A stretch of DNA of 33,475 bases from Flavobacterium sp. (GCF_027484945.1 NZ_JAIXRZ010000018.1:1-33475); one strand, 5' to 3'; counted from the stretch's first letter, positions 1 to 8,924 are shown. Program-made: numbers and translations. The notes: a model not told the origin generated them from the sequence alone.

Positions 1-432
1 AGGCTCGGTATTAAATCCCGTTTGGTGCAAATAATCTTTAAATAATTCTACACGATAGTGCAGGGTGTCTTCATGTTTTTTAATTACGTTAGCCTTGTAC
101 TCTTCAATAAGTGTCCCCGCCACAATTCCCGTAAATGTGTTGGTTTTCGTCTGAATTTCATACAAAAACATAACGGGTTCTTCCTCACTAATAAACACAC
201 CCTCGTTTTTAAAATCGTCGTATTTATTGGCTACTCCTTTAAATCGTTTGTCTAAAGTTATTTTTTGTGTATAAACAAAGGCCGGATTGATCACATGCAA
301 AAAAGAATACGGATTGAAATTAAGCCAAGCCGCAAGTTCCGCCGGACTATAATCATCATAATTTCTGCAGGTCACCAAAGCGACTTTATCCGATACTGGA
401 CGAACTGCTTTAAAAGGGAGCAGGGTAGACAT
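1..432 (-). CDS. DUF1015 family protein, N-terminal part
   Basis: The reading frame starts at ATG 432-430 and stays open for 144 codons to the left edge, so only the N-terminal part is present. The product begins MSTLLPFKAVRP and contains the stretch KKHEDTLHYR, which resembles the conserved K-x-H-E-x-T region of DUF1015 proteins. The biochemical role of this family is not established. In Flavobacteriaceae it commonly sits beside serine biosynthesis genes, which would lie outside the window. It follows the 3-hydroxybutyryl-CoA dehydrogenase gene on the same strand after a 100-nt AT-rich gap, so it may be transcribed with it. The family call rests on the N-terminal motif and recalled gene order, and is fairly but not fully secure. 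Confidence 0.75.
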   Translation of the reverse strand, partial: MSTLLPFKAVRPVSDKVALVTCRNYDDYSPAELAAWLNFNPYSFLHVINPAFVYTQKITLDKRFKGVANKYDDFKNEGVFISEEEPVMFLYEIQTKTNTFTGIVAGTLIEEYKANVIKKHEDTLHYRVELFKDYLHQTGFNTEP

Positions 433-435
433 TTG

Positions 436-460
436 AATTATAAATTTTAAATTATAAATT
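436..460. repeat. AATTATAAATT direct repeat before DUF1015 gene
   Basis: Two identical copies of AATTATAAATT lie at 436-446 and 450-460, immediately upstream of the DUF1015 start codon on the minus strand. They may be a binding site or simply AT-rich spacer. No clear -7/-33 promoter was found here. Confidence 0.35.
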
Positions 461-532
461 AAATAGGATTCGTTTTAATTTGCTATTGATTTACCTAAAA
501 CTAACGATCGTAAATGGTTGTAAATAAATAAA

Positions 533-1432
533 CTAAAGACTACTATTCAAAAACTGTTTGGCTACTTTTTCAGCTTTTTTACTTTCGGAATAATCATAAA
601 ATCCTTCTCCCGATTTAACCCCCAATTTGCCTGCCATAACCATGTTTACCAACAAGGGACATGGAGCATATTTCGGATTTTTAAATCCGTCATACATTAC
701 ATTTAAAATAGATAAACAAACATCTAATCCAATAAAGTCAGCCAATTGTAGCGGCCCCATAGGATGCGCCATTCCTAATTTCATAACCGTATCGATTTCA
801 TAAACACCACCCACACCGTTGTATAAGGTTTCTATCGCTTCATTGATCATGGGCATTAAAATTCGGTTAGCCACAAATCCAGGATAATCATTTACTTCGG
901 TGGGAACTTTACCCAATTGTACCGATAAATCCATAATTACTTTCGTAACTTCATTTGAAGTAGAATAACCCCGAATGATCTCAACCAATTTCATAATGGG
1001 CACCGGATTCATAAAATGCATTCCAATCACACGTTCGGGATGCACCACTTGTGCTGCAATTTGGGTGATAGAAATCGATGAAGTATTCGTTGCTAGAATT
1101 ACATTTGGTTCGCAAAGCGCACTCAATTGCTTGAAAATGTTTAATTTTAATTCTATATTTTCCGTAGCGGCTTCAACCACGAGGTCAACTCCAACCACAC
1201 CATCTTTTAATTCGGTATAGGTAATAATGTTTCCAATGGTTGAATGTTTATCATTTTCGCTAATCGAACCTTTGGCTACCATTCGGTCTAAATTAGCCGC
1301 AATGGTTTGCATTCCTTTTTCCAATGATTTTTCAGAAATATCAATCAATTTTACGGTAAATCCGCATTGTGCAAAGGTGTGAGCAATTCCATTACCCATC
1401 GTACCCGCACCGAGTACTGCTACTGTTTTCAT
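533..1432 (-). CDS. 3-hydroxybutyryl-CoA dehydrogenase
   Basis: This 299-aa protein is the usual length of the short, hydratase-free 3-hydroxyacyl-CoA dehydrogenases. It oxidises (S)-3-hydroxybutyryl-CoA to acetoacetyl-CoA, or the reverse, in the cytoplasm. The N-terminus carries the Rossmann motif GAGTMG (residues 8-13) with an acidic D31 after the second strand, which favours NAD. The catalytic His-Glu pair is visible as H139 in IGMHFMNPVP and E151 in KLVEIIRG. The C-terminal helical domain has DYPGFVANRIL and the HPMGPLQLADFIGLD block. The gene lies 41 nt downstream of the Gfo/Idh gene on the same strand and probably shares its transcript. It could serve butyrate, phenylacetate or short-chain fatty-acid metabolism; nothing local decides which, so no symbol is given. 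Confidence 0.92.
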   Translation of the reverse strand: MKTVAVLGAGTMGNGIAHTFAQCGFTVKLIDISEKSLEKGMQTIAANLDRMVAKGSISENDKHSTIGNIITYTELKDGVVGVDLVVEAATENIELKLNIFKQLSALCEPNVILATNTSSISITQIAAQVVHPERVIGMHFMNPVPIMKLVEIIRGYSTSNEVTKVIMDLSVQLGKVPTEVNDYPGFVANRILMPMINEAIETLYNGVGGVYEIDTVMKLGMAHPMGPLQLADFIGLDVCLSILNVMYDGFKNPKYAPCPLLVNMVMAGKLGVKSGEGFYDYSESKKAEKVAKQFLNSSL

Positions 1433-1473
1433 TTTTAGAATCTAAATTATTTTACTTAATTTCAAATTTGTTA

Positions 1474-2439
1474 TTACTTTTTCATCGCTTCTATAATCCG
1501 ATAGGCTACCCGGAGTGCTTCTGTACCATCTTCTAAAGTCACTACAGGAATTGTATTGTGGTGGATAGCATCAGCAAATGCTTCCAACTCATCCAAAATT
1601 GCATTGTTGGGTTCTACGGTTGGATTATTAAAATAAATTTGCTTGCGTTCGCCTTCAGCATTCTGAAGAATCATATCAAAATCACCCGGATGCTCAGGGG
1701 CATCTTTCATTTTTACGACCTCACAGGTTTTTTCTAAATAATCGACAGAGATATAGGCATCTTTTTGGAAAAAGCGCGATTTACGCATGTTTTTCATCGA
1801 AATACGACTGGCAGTAATATTTGCTACACAACCGTTGTCAAATTCGATACGCGCATTGGAAATATCGGGAGACTGACTCAAAACGGCTACTCCACTAGCG
1901 TGAACATGCGCCACTTTTGAACGAACGACACTTAAAATGGCATCAATATCATGAATCATTAAATCCAAGACTACAGGTACATCGGTTCCTCTAGGATTGA
2001 ATTCGGCCAAACGGTGCGTTTCAATAAACATGGGGTTTTCAATTTGATCTTTAACTGCAGTAAATGCTGGATTAAAACGTTCTACGTGACCTACCTGACC
2101 TTTAACATTATGCCTTTTTGCTAAAGCGATTATTGCTTCTGCTTCTTCAACCGTAGTTGCTATTGGTTTTTCAATAAAGACATGTTTACCCGATTCAATC
2201 GCCATTTTGGCACATGCAAAATGCGAAAGGGTAGGGGTTACAATGTCGATTACGTCAACTACATCAATTAATTGCGCTATAGTTTCAAATCGGCGATATC
2301 CATATTCTGCAGCAATTTTATCTGCATAGTCGGCATTCTCATCATAGAAGCCAACCAGTTCATAGTGTATTGATTGTTGTAATAGTCGTAAATGAATCTT
2401 TCCTAGATGGCCAGCACCCAGAACGCCAACTTTGAGCAT
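1474..2439 (-). CDS. Gfo/Idh/MocA family oxidoreductase
   Basis: The 321-aa product has the two-domain layout of NAD(P)-dependent Gfo/Idh/MocA oxidoreductases. The Rossmann motif GAGHLG is at residues 8-13. The family EKP motif is at 90-92 in FIEKPIATT, whose lysine contacts substrate and cofactor. A D-x-x-x-H element in LDLMIHDIDAIL supplies the likely catalytic histidine. Substrates of this family are usually sugars or polyols, but the sequence does not reveal this one. It is the first gene of a minus-strand group that continues to 3-hydroxybutyryl-CoA dehydrogenase and DUF1015, and it is preceded by a well-formed promoter at 2456-2485. It is divergent from pcm. Confidence 0.88.
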   Translation of the reverse strand: MLKVGVLGAGHLGKIHLRLLQQSIHYELVGFYDENADYADKIAAEYGYRRFETIAQLIDVVDVIDIVTPTLSHFACAKMAIESGKHVFIEKPIATTVEEAEAIIALAKRHNVKGQVGHVERFNPAFTAVKDQIENPMFIETHRLAEFNPRGTDVPVVLDLMIHDIDAILSVVRSKVAHVHASGVAVLSQSPDISNARIEFDNGCVANITASRISMKNMRKSRFFQKDAYISVDYLEKTCEVVKMKDAPEHPGDFDMILQNAEGERKQIYFNNPTVEPNNAILDELEAFADAIHHNTIPVVTLEDGTEALRVAYRIIEAMKK

Positions 2440-2455
2440 ATCGTAATATTTTTCT

Positions 2456-2485
2456 CAAATGTAGCAATAAATGGAAAATCTACAA
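2456..2485 (-). promoter_or_regulatory. Bacteroidota-type promoter for the Gfo/Idh gene
   Basis: Read on the minus strand, TTG (2485-2483) is followed by a 19-nt spacer and the -7 box TACATTTG (2463-2456). This matches the TTG-N19-TAnnTTTG consensus of the Bacteroidota primary sigma factor. The box ends 17 nt before the ATG. Confidence 0.6.
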
Positions 2486-2542
2486 TTGAGATTGCCTAGT
2501 TTTTATAGCTCTTTTTTCAGGTAAAAGTTAGAAGAAATTCGA

Positions 2543-2574
2543 TTTGCATTTTGGGAGGATTCCACTTATTTTTA
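2543..2574 (+). promoter_or_regulatory. Probable promoter for pcm
   Basis: TTTG at 2543-2546 is followed by a 20-nt spacer and TATTTTTA at 2567-2574, one mismatch from TAnnTTTG. The GTG start of pcm is 22 nt further on. It faces away from the Gfo/Idh promoter in the same 157-nt gap. Confidence 0.4.
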
Positions 2575-2596
2575 CCAAACGAAAAGAGCAATTTCT

Positions 2597-3238
2597 GTGA
2601 AAGACACATCAAAACATCTAGGTTTGCGCAACCAATTAGTTACCCTCTTGGAAAACAAGGGGATAGTAGATAAAAATGTGTTGGAAGCTATTCGAATTAT
2701 CCCTCGACATTTGTTTTTGAATTCCTCTTTTGAAGATTTTGCTTACCAAGATAAAGCGTTTCCAATTGGCGCCGGTCAGACCATTTCTCAGCCCTATACC
2801 GTTGCTTATCAAACGCAATTATTACAAGTAAAAAAAGGCGATAAGGTTCTTGAAATAGGGACAGGAAGTGGTTATCAAACGGCGGTTTTGTGTACCCTTG
2901 GTGCAAAAGTATATTCGGTTGAACGTCAGAATGAATTGTTTAAAGCAACCGCACTTTTATTGCCTAAATTAGGAATTCGAGCAAAACACCTATCGTTTGG
3001 TGACGGGTATAAAGGCCTGCCCACACATGCTCCTTTTGATAGCATTATTGTGACTGCTGGGGCTCCACAAATTCCGAATGCGTTATTGGCCCAACTCAAA
3101 ATAGGTGGGCGATTAGTGATACCTGTTGGAACAAAAAAGCAAATTATGACGGTATTAGTTCGGAAAAACGAAACGCAATTTGAAAAACATGAGTGCGGTG
3201 ATTTTCAATTTGTTCCCTTGTTGGAAAATAAAAGTTAA
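2597..3238 (+). CDS. pcm: Protein-L-isoaspartate O-methyltransferase
   Basis: This 213-aa cytoplasmic enzyme methylates L-isoaspartyl residues in aged proteins using S-adenosylmethionine, starting their repair to aspartate. The family signature is clear: the N-terminal region around PIGAGQTISQPYTVA, then SAM motif I VLEIGTGSGYQTAVL near residue 83, and the later DSIIVTAGAPQIP and GGRLVIPVG strands. Length is normal for the family. The start is GTG at 2597; the downstream residues MKDTSKHLGLRNQLV match the expected N-terminus and no better ATG is upstream. The gene stands alone on the plus strand, divergent from Gfo/Idh and convergent with the XRE regulator, whose stop codon is 24 nt away. Confidence 0.95.
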   Translation: MKDTSKHLGLRNQLVTLLENKGIVDKNVLEAIRIIPRHLFLNSSFEDFAYQDKAFPIGAGQTISQPYTVAYQTQLLQVKKGDKVLEIGTGSGYQTAVLCTLGAKVYSVERQNELFKATALLLPKLGIRAKHLSFGDGYKGLPTHAPFDSIIVTAGAPQIPNALLAQLKIGGRLVIPVGTKKQIMTVLVRKNETQFEKHECGDFQFVPLLENKS

Positions 3239-3262
3239 GCAAAAGCTATTATTACCTAGGCG

Positions 3263-3628
3263 TTACAATTGTTGCAAACGATTCTTCAAATTATCAATTT
3301 CAGAAAGTATAGAGGCAATTTGTGCTTCTTTTTCGGAGCTTTTTGCCATATTCAATCCTTTCTCCTCTAAAATACCGGTTACGGCTTCGATTGCTTCTGG
3401 ATTGAAATCAACAATATGAAGCAGTTTTTCTCGGTACCATGCTACTTGAATTACTTTTAAATCAATCTCGAGTAGTGTTGCAAGCAAGAGGGCTTGATTT
3501 TTGGTAGGGATGCGGTAACCATTTTCAAATTTACTAATTAACGCTTGGTCGATAGTTGCTTTTTCAGCCAACACTCGCGTTGTAAAACCAGAGCGTTCGC
3601 GCCCTTTTTTTAGTAAATCCTTTAGCAT
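3263..3628 (-). CDS. XRE-type helix-turn-helix regulator
   Basis: The 121-aa protein has an N-terminal HTH_3 (Cro/C1-type) DNA-binding domain, residues about 4-58, with the recognisable segment ATIDQALISKFENGYRIPT. The C-terminal 25 residues are heptad-like (ASILSEIDNLKNRLQQL) and probably form a short dimerising coiled coil. Only 1 nt separates its ATG from the stop of smpB, so the two are almost certainly co-transcribed. No target can be named from the sequence. The protein is too short to hold a ligand domain beyond the middle segment YREKLLHIVDFNPEAIEAV. Confidence 0.85.
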   Translation of the reverse strand: MLKDLLKKGRERSGFTTRVLAEKATIDQALISKFENGYRIPTKNQALLLATLLEIDLKVIQVAWYREKLLHIVDFNPEAIEAVTGILEEKGLNMAKSSEKEAQIASILSEIDNLKNRLQQL

Positions 3629-3629
3629 A

Positions 3630-4082
3630 TTAGTAGGATTTTTTCAAACGATCTAAATCGCGTTGCGTATCACGGTCTTTTAACGTTTCACGTTTATCAT
3701 AATTCTTTTTACCACGGCACAAACCAATCTCTAATTTAGCACGACCTTTTTCATTTGTAAATAAGCGTAAAGGAACAATAGTAAGACCTTTCGTTTCAAC
3801 TTTTCGTGCTAAATTTTTTAATTCTTTTTTGTTCAATAACAATTTTCGCTCACTTCGCGCTTTGTGATTAAATGCCGTTCCAAAAGCATATTCTTCAATG
3901 TAGGTGTTTATTGCAAAAAGTTCATGACTGTGAAACTCACAAAAACTTTCTGCGATTTGGACTTTTCCTTGACGTATGGATTTGATTTCGGTACCCGTAA
4001 GTACCATTCCAGCACTATACGTTTCCAGTATTTCATAGTCAAATCGCGCACGCTTATTAAGAATGTTTATTTCTTTAATCAT
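3630..4082 (-). CDS. smpB: SsrA-binding protein SmpB
   Basis: SmpB binds tmRNA (SsrA) and delivers it to stalled ribosomes during trans-translation. Family features are the N-terminal INILNKRARFDYEI, the oligonucleotide-binding barrel segment VLTGTEIKSIRQGK, and the basic tail GKKNYDKRETLKDRD that enters the decoding centre. The chosen ATG at 4082 gives 150 residues, the usual length. A longer frame would begin with TTG at 4097, but that codon falls in the -7 promoter box, so it is rejected. No ssrA gene was seen in the window. The XRE gene follows after 1 nt. Confidence 0.95.
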   Translation of the reverse strand: MIKEINILNKRARFDYEILETYSAGMVLTGTEIKSIRQGKVQIAESFCEFHSHELFAINTYIEEYAFGTAFNHKARSERKLLLNKKELKNLARKVETKGLTIVPLRLFTNEKGRAKLEIGLCRGKKNYDKRETLKDRDTQRDLDRLKKSY

Positions 4083-4086
4083 TATA

Positions 4087-4094
4087 CAAATGTA
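4087..4094 (-). promoter_or_regulatory. -7 box of the smpB promoter
   Basis: On the minus strand TACATTTG matches TAnnTTTG exactly and ends only 4 nt before the smpB ATG. No convincing -33 box at 19-23 nt was found. If used, the transcript would be nearly leaderless. Confidence 0.35.
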
Positions 4095-4182
4095 CAATAA
4101 TTACACAATTCATTATTGCCTATTTTGAATCCCAATGGATAGCTAATTGCAGCTAAAGGTCGCTATTTTTTGAAATTATAAG

Positions 4183-4755
4183 TTATAATGATTGGATTTC
4201 TTTGAAATTTTGTCGTAGTAATGAATAAATAACGGTATCCCAGAAGCGACCATTGAAAAATTCGTTTTCTTTTAAATGACCTTCCTTAACAAAGCCAATT
4301 TTTTGAAGAACACGTTCAGAACTCCGATTTTCTGGATCAATGATAGCCTCAATCGAGTGCAACTGCATCGATTCGAACCCATAAATTAAAATTGCTTTAA
4401 TGGCTTCCGATGCGATTCCTTGTCCCTGTGCTTCAGGTAGAAGCATGTATCCAATTTCGCTACGAAAATTCTCGGGTTGTAATCGATAATGGCCAATTAC
4501 ACCGAGCAAGCGATCTTCCTCTTTTAACGTAATAGCCCAATTAATTCCTTCATGGGTTCTAATTTTATCTTGTATGGTTTTAATATGGTCAATTGCTTCT
4601 TGTGGAGTGGTAACCAATGGTCTGGGAATGTATTGCATCGTTTCGCGATTCCCTCGTAATTTTAAAATTTCTGGCCAATCATATTCCCCAACCTGACGTA
4701 ACCGAAGTCGCGAAGTTTCTAATTCTGGAAACGGTGTAAAAGAATACGAAATCAT
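4183..4755 (-). CDS. GNAT family N-acetyltransferase (RimJ/RimL type)
   Basis: The 190-aa protein has the organisation of the GNAT_3/RimJ-RimL group, which transfers an acetyl group from acetyl-CoA to an amine, often a protein N-terminus. The opening LETSRLRLRQV and the acetyl-CoA pyrophosphate-binding loop in LLPEAQGQGIASEAI are clear. A further conserved block, NRSSERVLQKIGFVKEG, holds the usual asparagine and the IGF turn. The substrate cannot be deduced. It is divergent from the M1 peptidase gene and stands alone, about 100 nt upstream of smpB on the same strand. Confidence 0.9.
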   Translation of the reverse strand: MISYSFTPFPELETSRLRLRQVGEYDWPEILKLRGNRETMQYIPRPLVTTPQEAIDHIKTIQDKIRTHEGINWAITLKEEDRLLGVIGHYRLQPENFRSEIGYMLLPEAQGQGIASEAIKAILIYGFESMQLHSIEAIIDPENRSSERVLQKIGFVKEGHLKENEFFNGRFWDTVIYSLLRQNFKEIQSL

Positions 4756-4841
4756 ATTTGGTAATTTTTTAATAATTAAATTATTGATGTGGAATATAGC
4801 GCTTTTTTTTATTTATTTGTTCTCATTTAATTTCGATCACT

Positions 4842-7082
4842 ATGAACGCTTCTTTTCGTGTTACCCAACTAATAGGGGTATTGATTTTTACCATTTCAGC
4901 TGTTGCACAAAAAACCGAATCGGTTTATGACTACAACGAAACATTTGCCAATAATTTTTATACCAAAAATGCAACAGAAACCCGCTCAGCTAGTGGTCAA
5001 CCGGGTCCGAAATACTGGCAAAACCGCGCCGACTACAGTATTAAGGCATCTTTAAATGAAACGACTAAAGAGATTACAGGTTCTGAACTATTAACCTATA
5101 CCAACAATAGCCCCGATAAATTGAGTTTTTTATGGTTGAATGTGGATCAAAATTTATTTAAAAAAGATTCACGTGGCTCTGCTGTTATCCCTCTCAACGG
5201 TAGTCGAAACGGTGCCAAAGGACAAGATTTTGATGGTGGTTTTACAATAAAATCGGTTAAAGTTTTGACTTCAGCTGCTGGGAAAACTAATGAGAAAGAA
5301 GTGAAATTTATCATTACAGATACCCGAATGCAGGTTTTTTTACCCCAGCCGTTAGCGGCCAATGGGGCGTTGGTGAAATTAAAAATTGAATTTTCGTTTT
5401 TTTCACCCGATTATGGCTCAGACCGAATGGGTGTTATGGAAACACAACATGGAAAAGTTTTCACGATGGCGCAATGGTATCCTCGGATGTGCGTTTATGA
5501 TGATGTTTACGGTTGGAATACGTTACCCTATTTGGGAGCGGGTGAATTTTATTTGGAATACGGAGACTTTAATGTGGAACTTACCGTGCCAGCAAACCAT
5601 ATAGTGGTGGGATCTGGCGAATTGCTCAATCCAACAGAAGTTTACACTGCAGCGCAAATCAAACGCTGGAATACAGCCAAGAACAGTGATACTGCTGTAA
5701 TGATACGTGCGGCTGATGAGATTACGAGTTCAAGTTCACGACCTACGGGAAAAGCAATGCTCACATGGAAATTTGCTATTAAAAATTCACGTGATTTTGC
5801 TTGGGCTTCTTCTCCAGCATTTATAATAGATGCTGCACGGATCAATTTACCCAGTGGCAAGAAATCGTTAGCTATATCAGCCTATCCTATTGAAAGTAGT
5901 GGAAGTGAAGCTTGGGGACGTTCTACAGAATACACTAAAAATTGTATCGAAAATTATTCCAAGCGCTGGTTAGAATATCCTTATCCAGCGGCAACTAATG
6001 TAGCTGGAAATGAAAACGGAATGGAATACCCGGGTATTGTTTTTTGTAGTTGGGAATCCAAAGGCAAAGAATTGTGGGGCGTTACCGATCATGAATTTGG
6101 ACATATTTGGTTTCCTATGATTGTAGGTTCCAATGAACGACGCTTTGCTTGGATGGATGAGGGATTCAATACCTTCATCAATACTTTGAGTGGTCAAGAT
6201 TTTAATAAAGGAGAATTTGATGATACGATTACCGATATGCATGGTATGGCGAATATGGTTATGGATCCTTCGCTCGAACCCGTGATGGCAGCTCCGGATA
6301 ATATGAAAGAAGATAATTTAGGATATTTAGCGTACTATAAACCTGGATATGGTTTACGTGTATTGCGAACGATTCTTGGGGAAGAACGGTTTGATAACGC
6401 TTTTAAAACGTATATTGAACGTTGGGCCTATAAGCATCCGCAGCCGGATGATTTTTTTAGAACGATGGAAAATGTAAGTGGTGAAGATTTGAGTTGGTTT
6501 TGGCGCGGGTGGTTTCAAAACAATTGGATGGCAGATCAAGTAATTAAACGAGTGCGTTATGAGAAAAACGATCCAAAACGAGGGGCTATTGTTACCATTG
6601 CTAATTTGGAAAAATTACCAATGCCTGTCTATGTAGAAATTAAAACGGTTTCTGGAAAAGTAAGTCGTATGCAATTACCCGTAGAAATTTGGAAACGCAA
6701 TTCAAGTTGGTCATTTAAAGTTCCAACCACAGAAGAATTGAGCTCAATTTCTTTAGACCCAGACCACGTTTTTCCGGATATTGATAGCGCCAATAATGTT
6801 TGGACCTTAGAGCAAAATGGAATAACAGCGACTAAAGATTATACCCCTATCCTCGGACAATATTCAAGTGAATTGATTCCTTTAAAAATACAACTAACGG
6901 AAGAAGAAGGCACTTTAGTTTTGAATGCCGAAGGACAGCCCTCAATTCCGCTTGAGGATAAAGATAATGGGTTATTTACATTTGAACAGGCTGAATTATC
7001 GATTGAGTTTGCAGCCGACAAAAAAGGATTTGTGCTCACAATTGGAAAACAGAGTTTTGGATATACCAAAGATGTTGAATAA
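4842..7082 (+). CDS. Secreted M1 family metallopeptidase
   Basis: This 746-aa protein begins with a signal peptide (residues about 1-22, ending AVAQ) and should act in the periplasm or outside the cell. The zinc site of M1 aminopeptidases is intact: HEFGH at 417-421 and the third ligand E440, 19 residues after the second histidine, in AWMDEGF. A GAMEN-like exopeptidase element reads GMEYPG around 393-398. The N-terminal beta domain and a C-terminal beta-sandwich-like region of about 150 residues flank the catalytic core. No C-terminal secretion domain of type IX was recognised. The gene is monocistronic, ended by the hairpin at 7087-7108. Its intact active site contrasts with the dead M1-like domain at 20395-23199. 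Confidence 0.92.
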   Translation: MNASFRVTQLIGVLIFTISAVAQKTESVYDYNETFANNFYTKNATETRSASGQPGPKYWQNRADYSIKASLNETTKEITGSELLTYTNNSPDKLSFLWLNVDQNLFKKDSRGSAVIPLNGSRNGAKGQDFDGGFTIKSVKVLTSAAGKTNEKEVKFIITDTRMQVFLPQPLAANGALVKLKIEFSFFSPDYGSDRMGVMETQHGKVFTMAQWYPRMCVYDDVYGWNTLPYLGAGEFYLEYGDFNVELTVPANHIVVGSGELLNPTEVYTAAQIKRWNTAKNSDTAVMIRAADEITSSSSRPTGKAMLTWKFAIKNSRDFAWASSPAFIIDAARINLPSGKKSLAISAYPIESSGSEAWGRSTEYTKNCIENYSKRWLEYPYPAATNVAGNENGMEYPGIVFCSWESKGKELWGVTDHEFGHIWFPMIVGSNERRFAWMDEGFNTFINTLSGQDFNKGEFDDTITDMHGMANMVMDPSLEPVMAAPDNMKEDNLGYLAYYKPGYGLRVLRTILGEERFDNAFKTYIERWAYKHPQPDDFFRTMENVSGEDLSWFWRGWFQNNWMADQVIKRVRYEKNDPKRGAIVTIANLEKLPMPVYVEIKTVSGKVSRMQLPVEIWKRNSSWSFKVPTTEELSSISLDPDHVFPDIDSANNVWTLEQNGITATKDYTPILGQYSSELIPLKIQLTEEEGTLVLNAEGQPSIPLEDKDNGLFTFEQAELSIEFAADKKGFVLTIGKQSFGYTKDVE

Positions 7083-7086
7083 TACA

Positions 7087-7112
7087 AAAGCCCTCATTTG
7101 AGGGCTTTTTTT
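7087..7112. terminator. Bidirectional intrinsic terminator
   Basis: A near-perfect hairpin, AAAGCCCTCA (7087-7096) pairing with TGAGGGCTTT (7099-7108), is followed by a T run. It lies between the stop codons of the convergent M1 peptidase and DUF4199 genes and can serve both. Confidence 0.88.
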
Positions 7113-7635
7113 ATATCTTACTTATTGTTTTTTTACGAAGTATCAAGGTTGCTAGTAGCGCAATGCACATTCCAAAAGGAAGAATTTCGTATAGCGTAAT
7201 TGCAAACCGATAGAAGGGATTTTTGTAATTCAGGGCCATTTCCTGCATTTTTTTAGTCGCATCAGCCATTTCATCAGGTTTTAAGTCGGATATTTTTAGT
7301 TGCTCAATTTGAGAGGCGGCATATTTATCCATGAAATCGGGAAATACGAATTCAAATTCCAACATCCATACAAGGGTATAACTAAGTGCGCCTATAATTG
7401 CAATTGCCGAACCAATTTTTAATCCATCTAAAAATGAAAGAGTTCCACCTTGATGTTTCTTGTATTTTTCAAGGGCTATAAAAATGGTTGAAAATCCAAG
7501 TAGCATTCCTCCAAAACCAACCATCATTGTCATCGGGTCGTTATTCAGTTGAACAAATAACACCGTTGAAAAAATCATAAACACCACAATAATTACAGAA
7601 GCAATTGTGCTGAATTTAATGATAATTGATTTCAT
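7111..7635 (-). CDS. DUF4199 family membrane protein
   Basis: The 174-aa product has four hydrophobic segments (about residues 8-30, 36-54, 70-92 and 142-165) and matches the common layout of DUF4199 proteins: two N-terminal helices, a third helix in the SFLDGLKIGSAIAIIGALSY region, a polar loop rich in charged residues, and a final helix. The function of the family is not known; it is frequent in Bacteroidota inner membranes. It follows the secreted unknown gene by 3 nt and is almost certainly expressed with it. Confidence 0.82.
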   Translation of the reverse strand: MKSIIIKFSTIASVIIVVFMIFSTVLFVQLNNDPMTMMVGFGGMLLGFSTIFIALEKYKKHQGGTLSFLDGLKIGSAIAIIGALSYTLVWMLEFEFVFPDFMDKYAASQIEQLKISDLKPDEMADATKKMQEMALNYKNPFYRFAITLYEILPFGMCIALLATLILRKKTISKI

Positions 7636-7638
7636 GAT

Positions 7639-8382
7639 TTAAAGTTTATCAGCCGCTTTTTTAGCAATTTTATCCAATCGTTTGCGTAAATCGCCCATTA
7701 ATTCATTCATAGCACTGTCACAACTGGGTAAAATATCTTTTGGATCCAAAACAGGAATTCCGCCAACCATCATCATCGTGTTTGAACAACGCTCCGATTC
7801 TTTAATTGCAAAAACTTTTTCTCCGTTTTTGTTGTATAACGAAATTCGGGTGAAAGCACGAACTTTTAGGGTTGAAGTACCTCCAAATCCGATGCCGCGT
7901 TCAAAAGCAAAATCAATACTTACAAACATTACACCATCGGCAATATCTGAAAATAATTTAGCCATTTCAACTTCATTGCGTTTACCCATAAAACCATCAT
8001 AAATGTATTTATAACCGTGATACACTAAGAAGTTTTGTGCATCATAACTGGTTTTACCATAATCGGGAACAAACTCATGGTATTTAGCGTTGGATGTTAC
8101 TTCGCCCTCGGGTACGAGTGCAAATGGAAATGCTTTGGCATAATCATTAAAAAAAGTATCGTGGTACTTTTCAAAAATCGGTGTTAAATTGAAATCGGGA
8201 TTATCGCGTAGACGCAAGACGTCTTTTGCTAAATTTTCTACAGCACGATTGGCTAAAATATCCTGACAATCAATAACTTTGTTGGCAAAAAAAGTAACTA
8301 CTGCTACTTTTTTAGTTTGCGCTTGAATAGAAAACGCAACCATTAAACATAGGGTTGCTATCCAAATACTACTTTTTTTCAT
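7639..8382 (-). CDS. Secreted protein of unknown function
   Basis: This 247-aa product has a clear signal peptide (MKKSSIWIATLCLMVAFSIQA, cleavage near AQA-QT). I do not recognise its family. The mature part opens with KKVAVVTFFANKVID, a hydrophobic strand like that seen at the start of CsgG/TolB-N-like periplasmic domains, and later has SDIADGVMFVSIDFAF followed by a glycine-rich turn and a strand region. The C-terminus is a lysine-rich amphipathic helix. Two cysteines (in ERCSNTMM and LPSCDSAM) could form a disulphide. It is paired with DUF4199 3 nt downstream. The relation to CsgG-like folds is only an impression. Confidence 0.7.
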   Translation of the reverse strand: MKKSSIWIATLCLMVAFSIQAQTKKVAVVTFFANKVIDCQDILANRAVENLAKDVLRLRDNPDFNLTPIFEKYHDTFFNDYAKAFPFALVPEGEVTSNAKYHEFVPDYGKTSYDAQNFLVYHGYKYIYDGFMGKRNEVEMAKLFSDIADGVMFVSIDFAFERGIGFGGTSTLKVRAFTRISLYNKNGEKVFAIKESERCSNTMMMVGGIPVLDPKDILPSCDSAMNELMGDLRKRLDKIAKKAADKL

Positions 8383-8406
8383 GGGTTAATTTTTAAAAGA
8401 TTTTCG

Positions 8407-8414
8407 CAAAGATA
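8407..8414 (-). promoter_or_regulatory. -7 box before the secreted unknown gene
   Basis: TATCTTTG on the minus strand matches TAnnTTTG and ends 24 nt before the ATG at 8382. A -33 box was not clear. Confidence 0.35.
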
Positions 8415-8462
8415 TTATTAAATTGGGAATAGAATGTGTCGTATGCATTTTTTGACTAAATG

Positions 8463-8924
8463 TTATTCGCGATACACAACTTTAGTTTTTGCAGTCAAAT
8501 CATACCAGCCGGATCGGTTTTTGTTAAAAAGAATCCAGAAAAAACCAATGCCAAAACAAAGCATAGCTACTATTTTAACGCCATTGCGCTGTAAACTTTG
8601 TTGGATTGATATGGCTTCACCATAAGCATCAACAACTTTAATACCCATTATTCGTTTACCCCATGAACCTTGCCATGTTGAACATTCGAGTGCAAATGAA
8701 ATCAATACCCACAACCCAAAGACGGTATACCGAACCGAATTTTGGATAAAATAATAGTGCTGGGGATTTGTTTTGAGTAAACTTTGGTCAAGGATGTTTA
8801 CATGTACGATATTTTTAGCAAATGTAAATACAAGTAAAAATAAAGGAAATACATCAATAACATAGGCCATAAAACGACGTCCTATGGATGCATTGGATTG
8901 TAAATTAAAATCGTTATCGGGCAT
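8463..8924 (-). CDS. RDD family membrane protein
   Basis: The 153-aa product fits the RDD family: the arginine in IGRRFMAYVIDVFP is followed by the aspartate of the first helix, and the second half has GSWGKRIMGIKVVD, a typical cytoplasmic loop motif. Hydrophobic segments occur around residues 20-40, 65-85 and 120-137. Characterised members influence ion transport, but most have no assigned role. It precedes the secreted unknown gene on the same strand with an 80-nt gap holding a possible separate promoter. Confidence 0.85.
   Translation of the reverse strand: MPDNDFNLQSNASIGRRFMAYVIDVFPLFLLVFTFAKNIVHVNILDQSLLKTNPQHYYFIQNSVRYTVFGLWVLISFALECSTWQGSWGKRIMGIKVVDAYGEAISIQQSLQRNGVKIVAMLCFGIGFFWILFNKNRSGWYDLTAKTKVVYRE

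Noticed and set aside
3239..4182. tmRNA (ssrA) gene beside smpB
   Set aside because: The gaps around smpB are too short and no tmRNA-like ends or tag sequence were seen.
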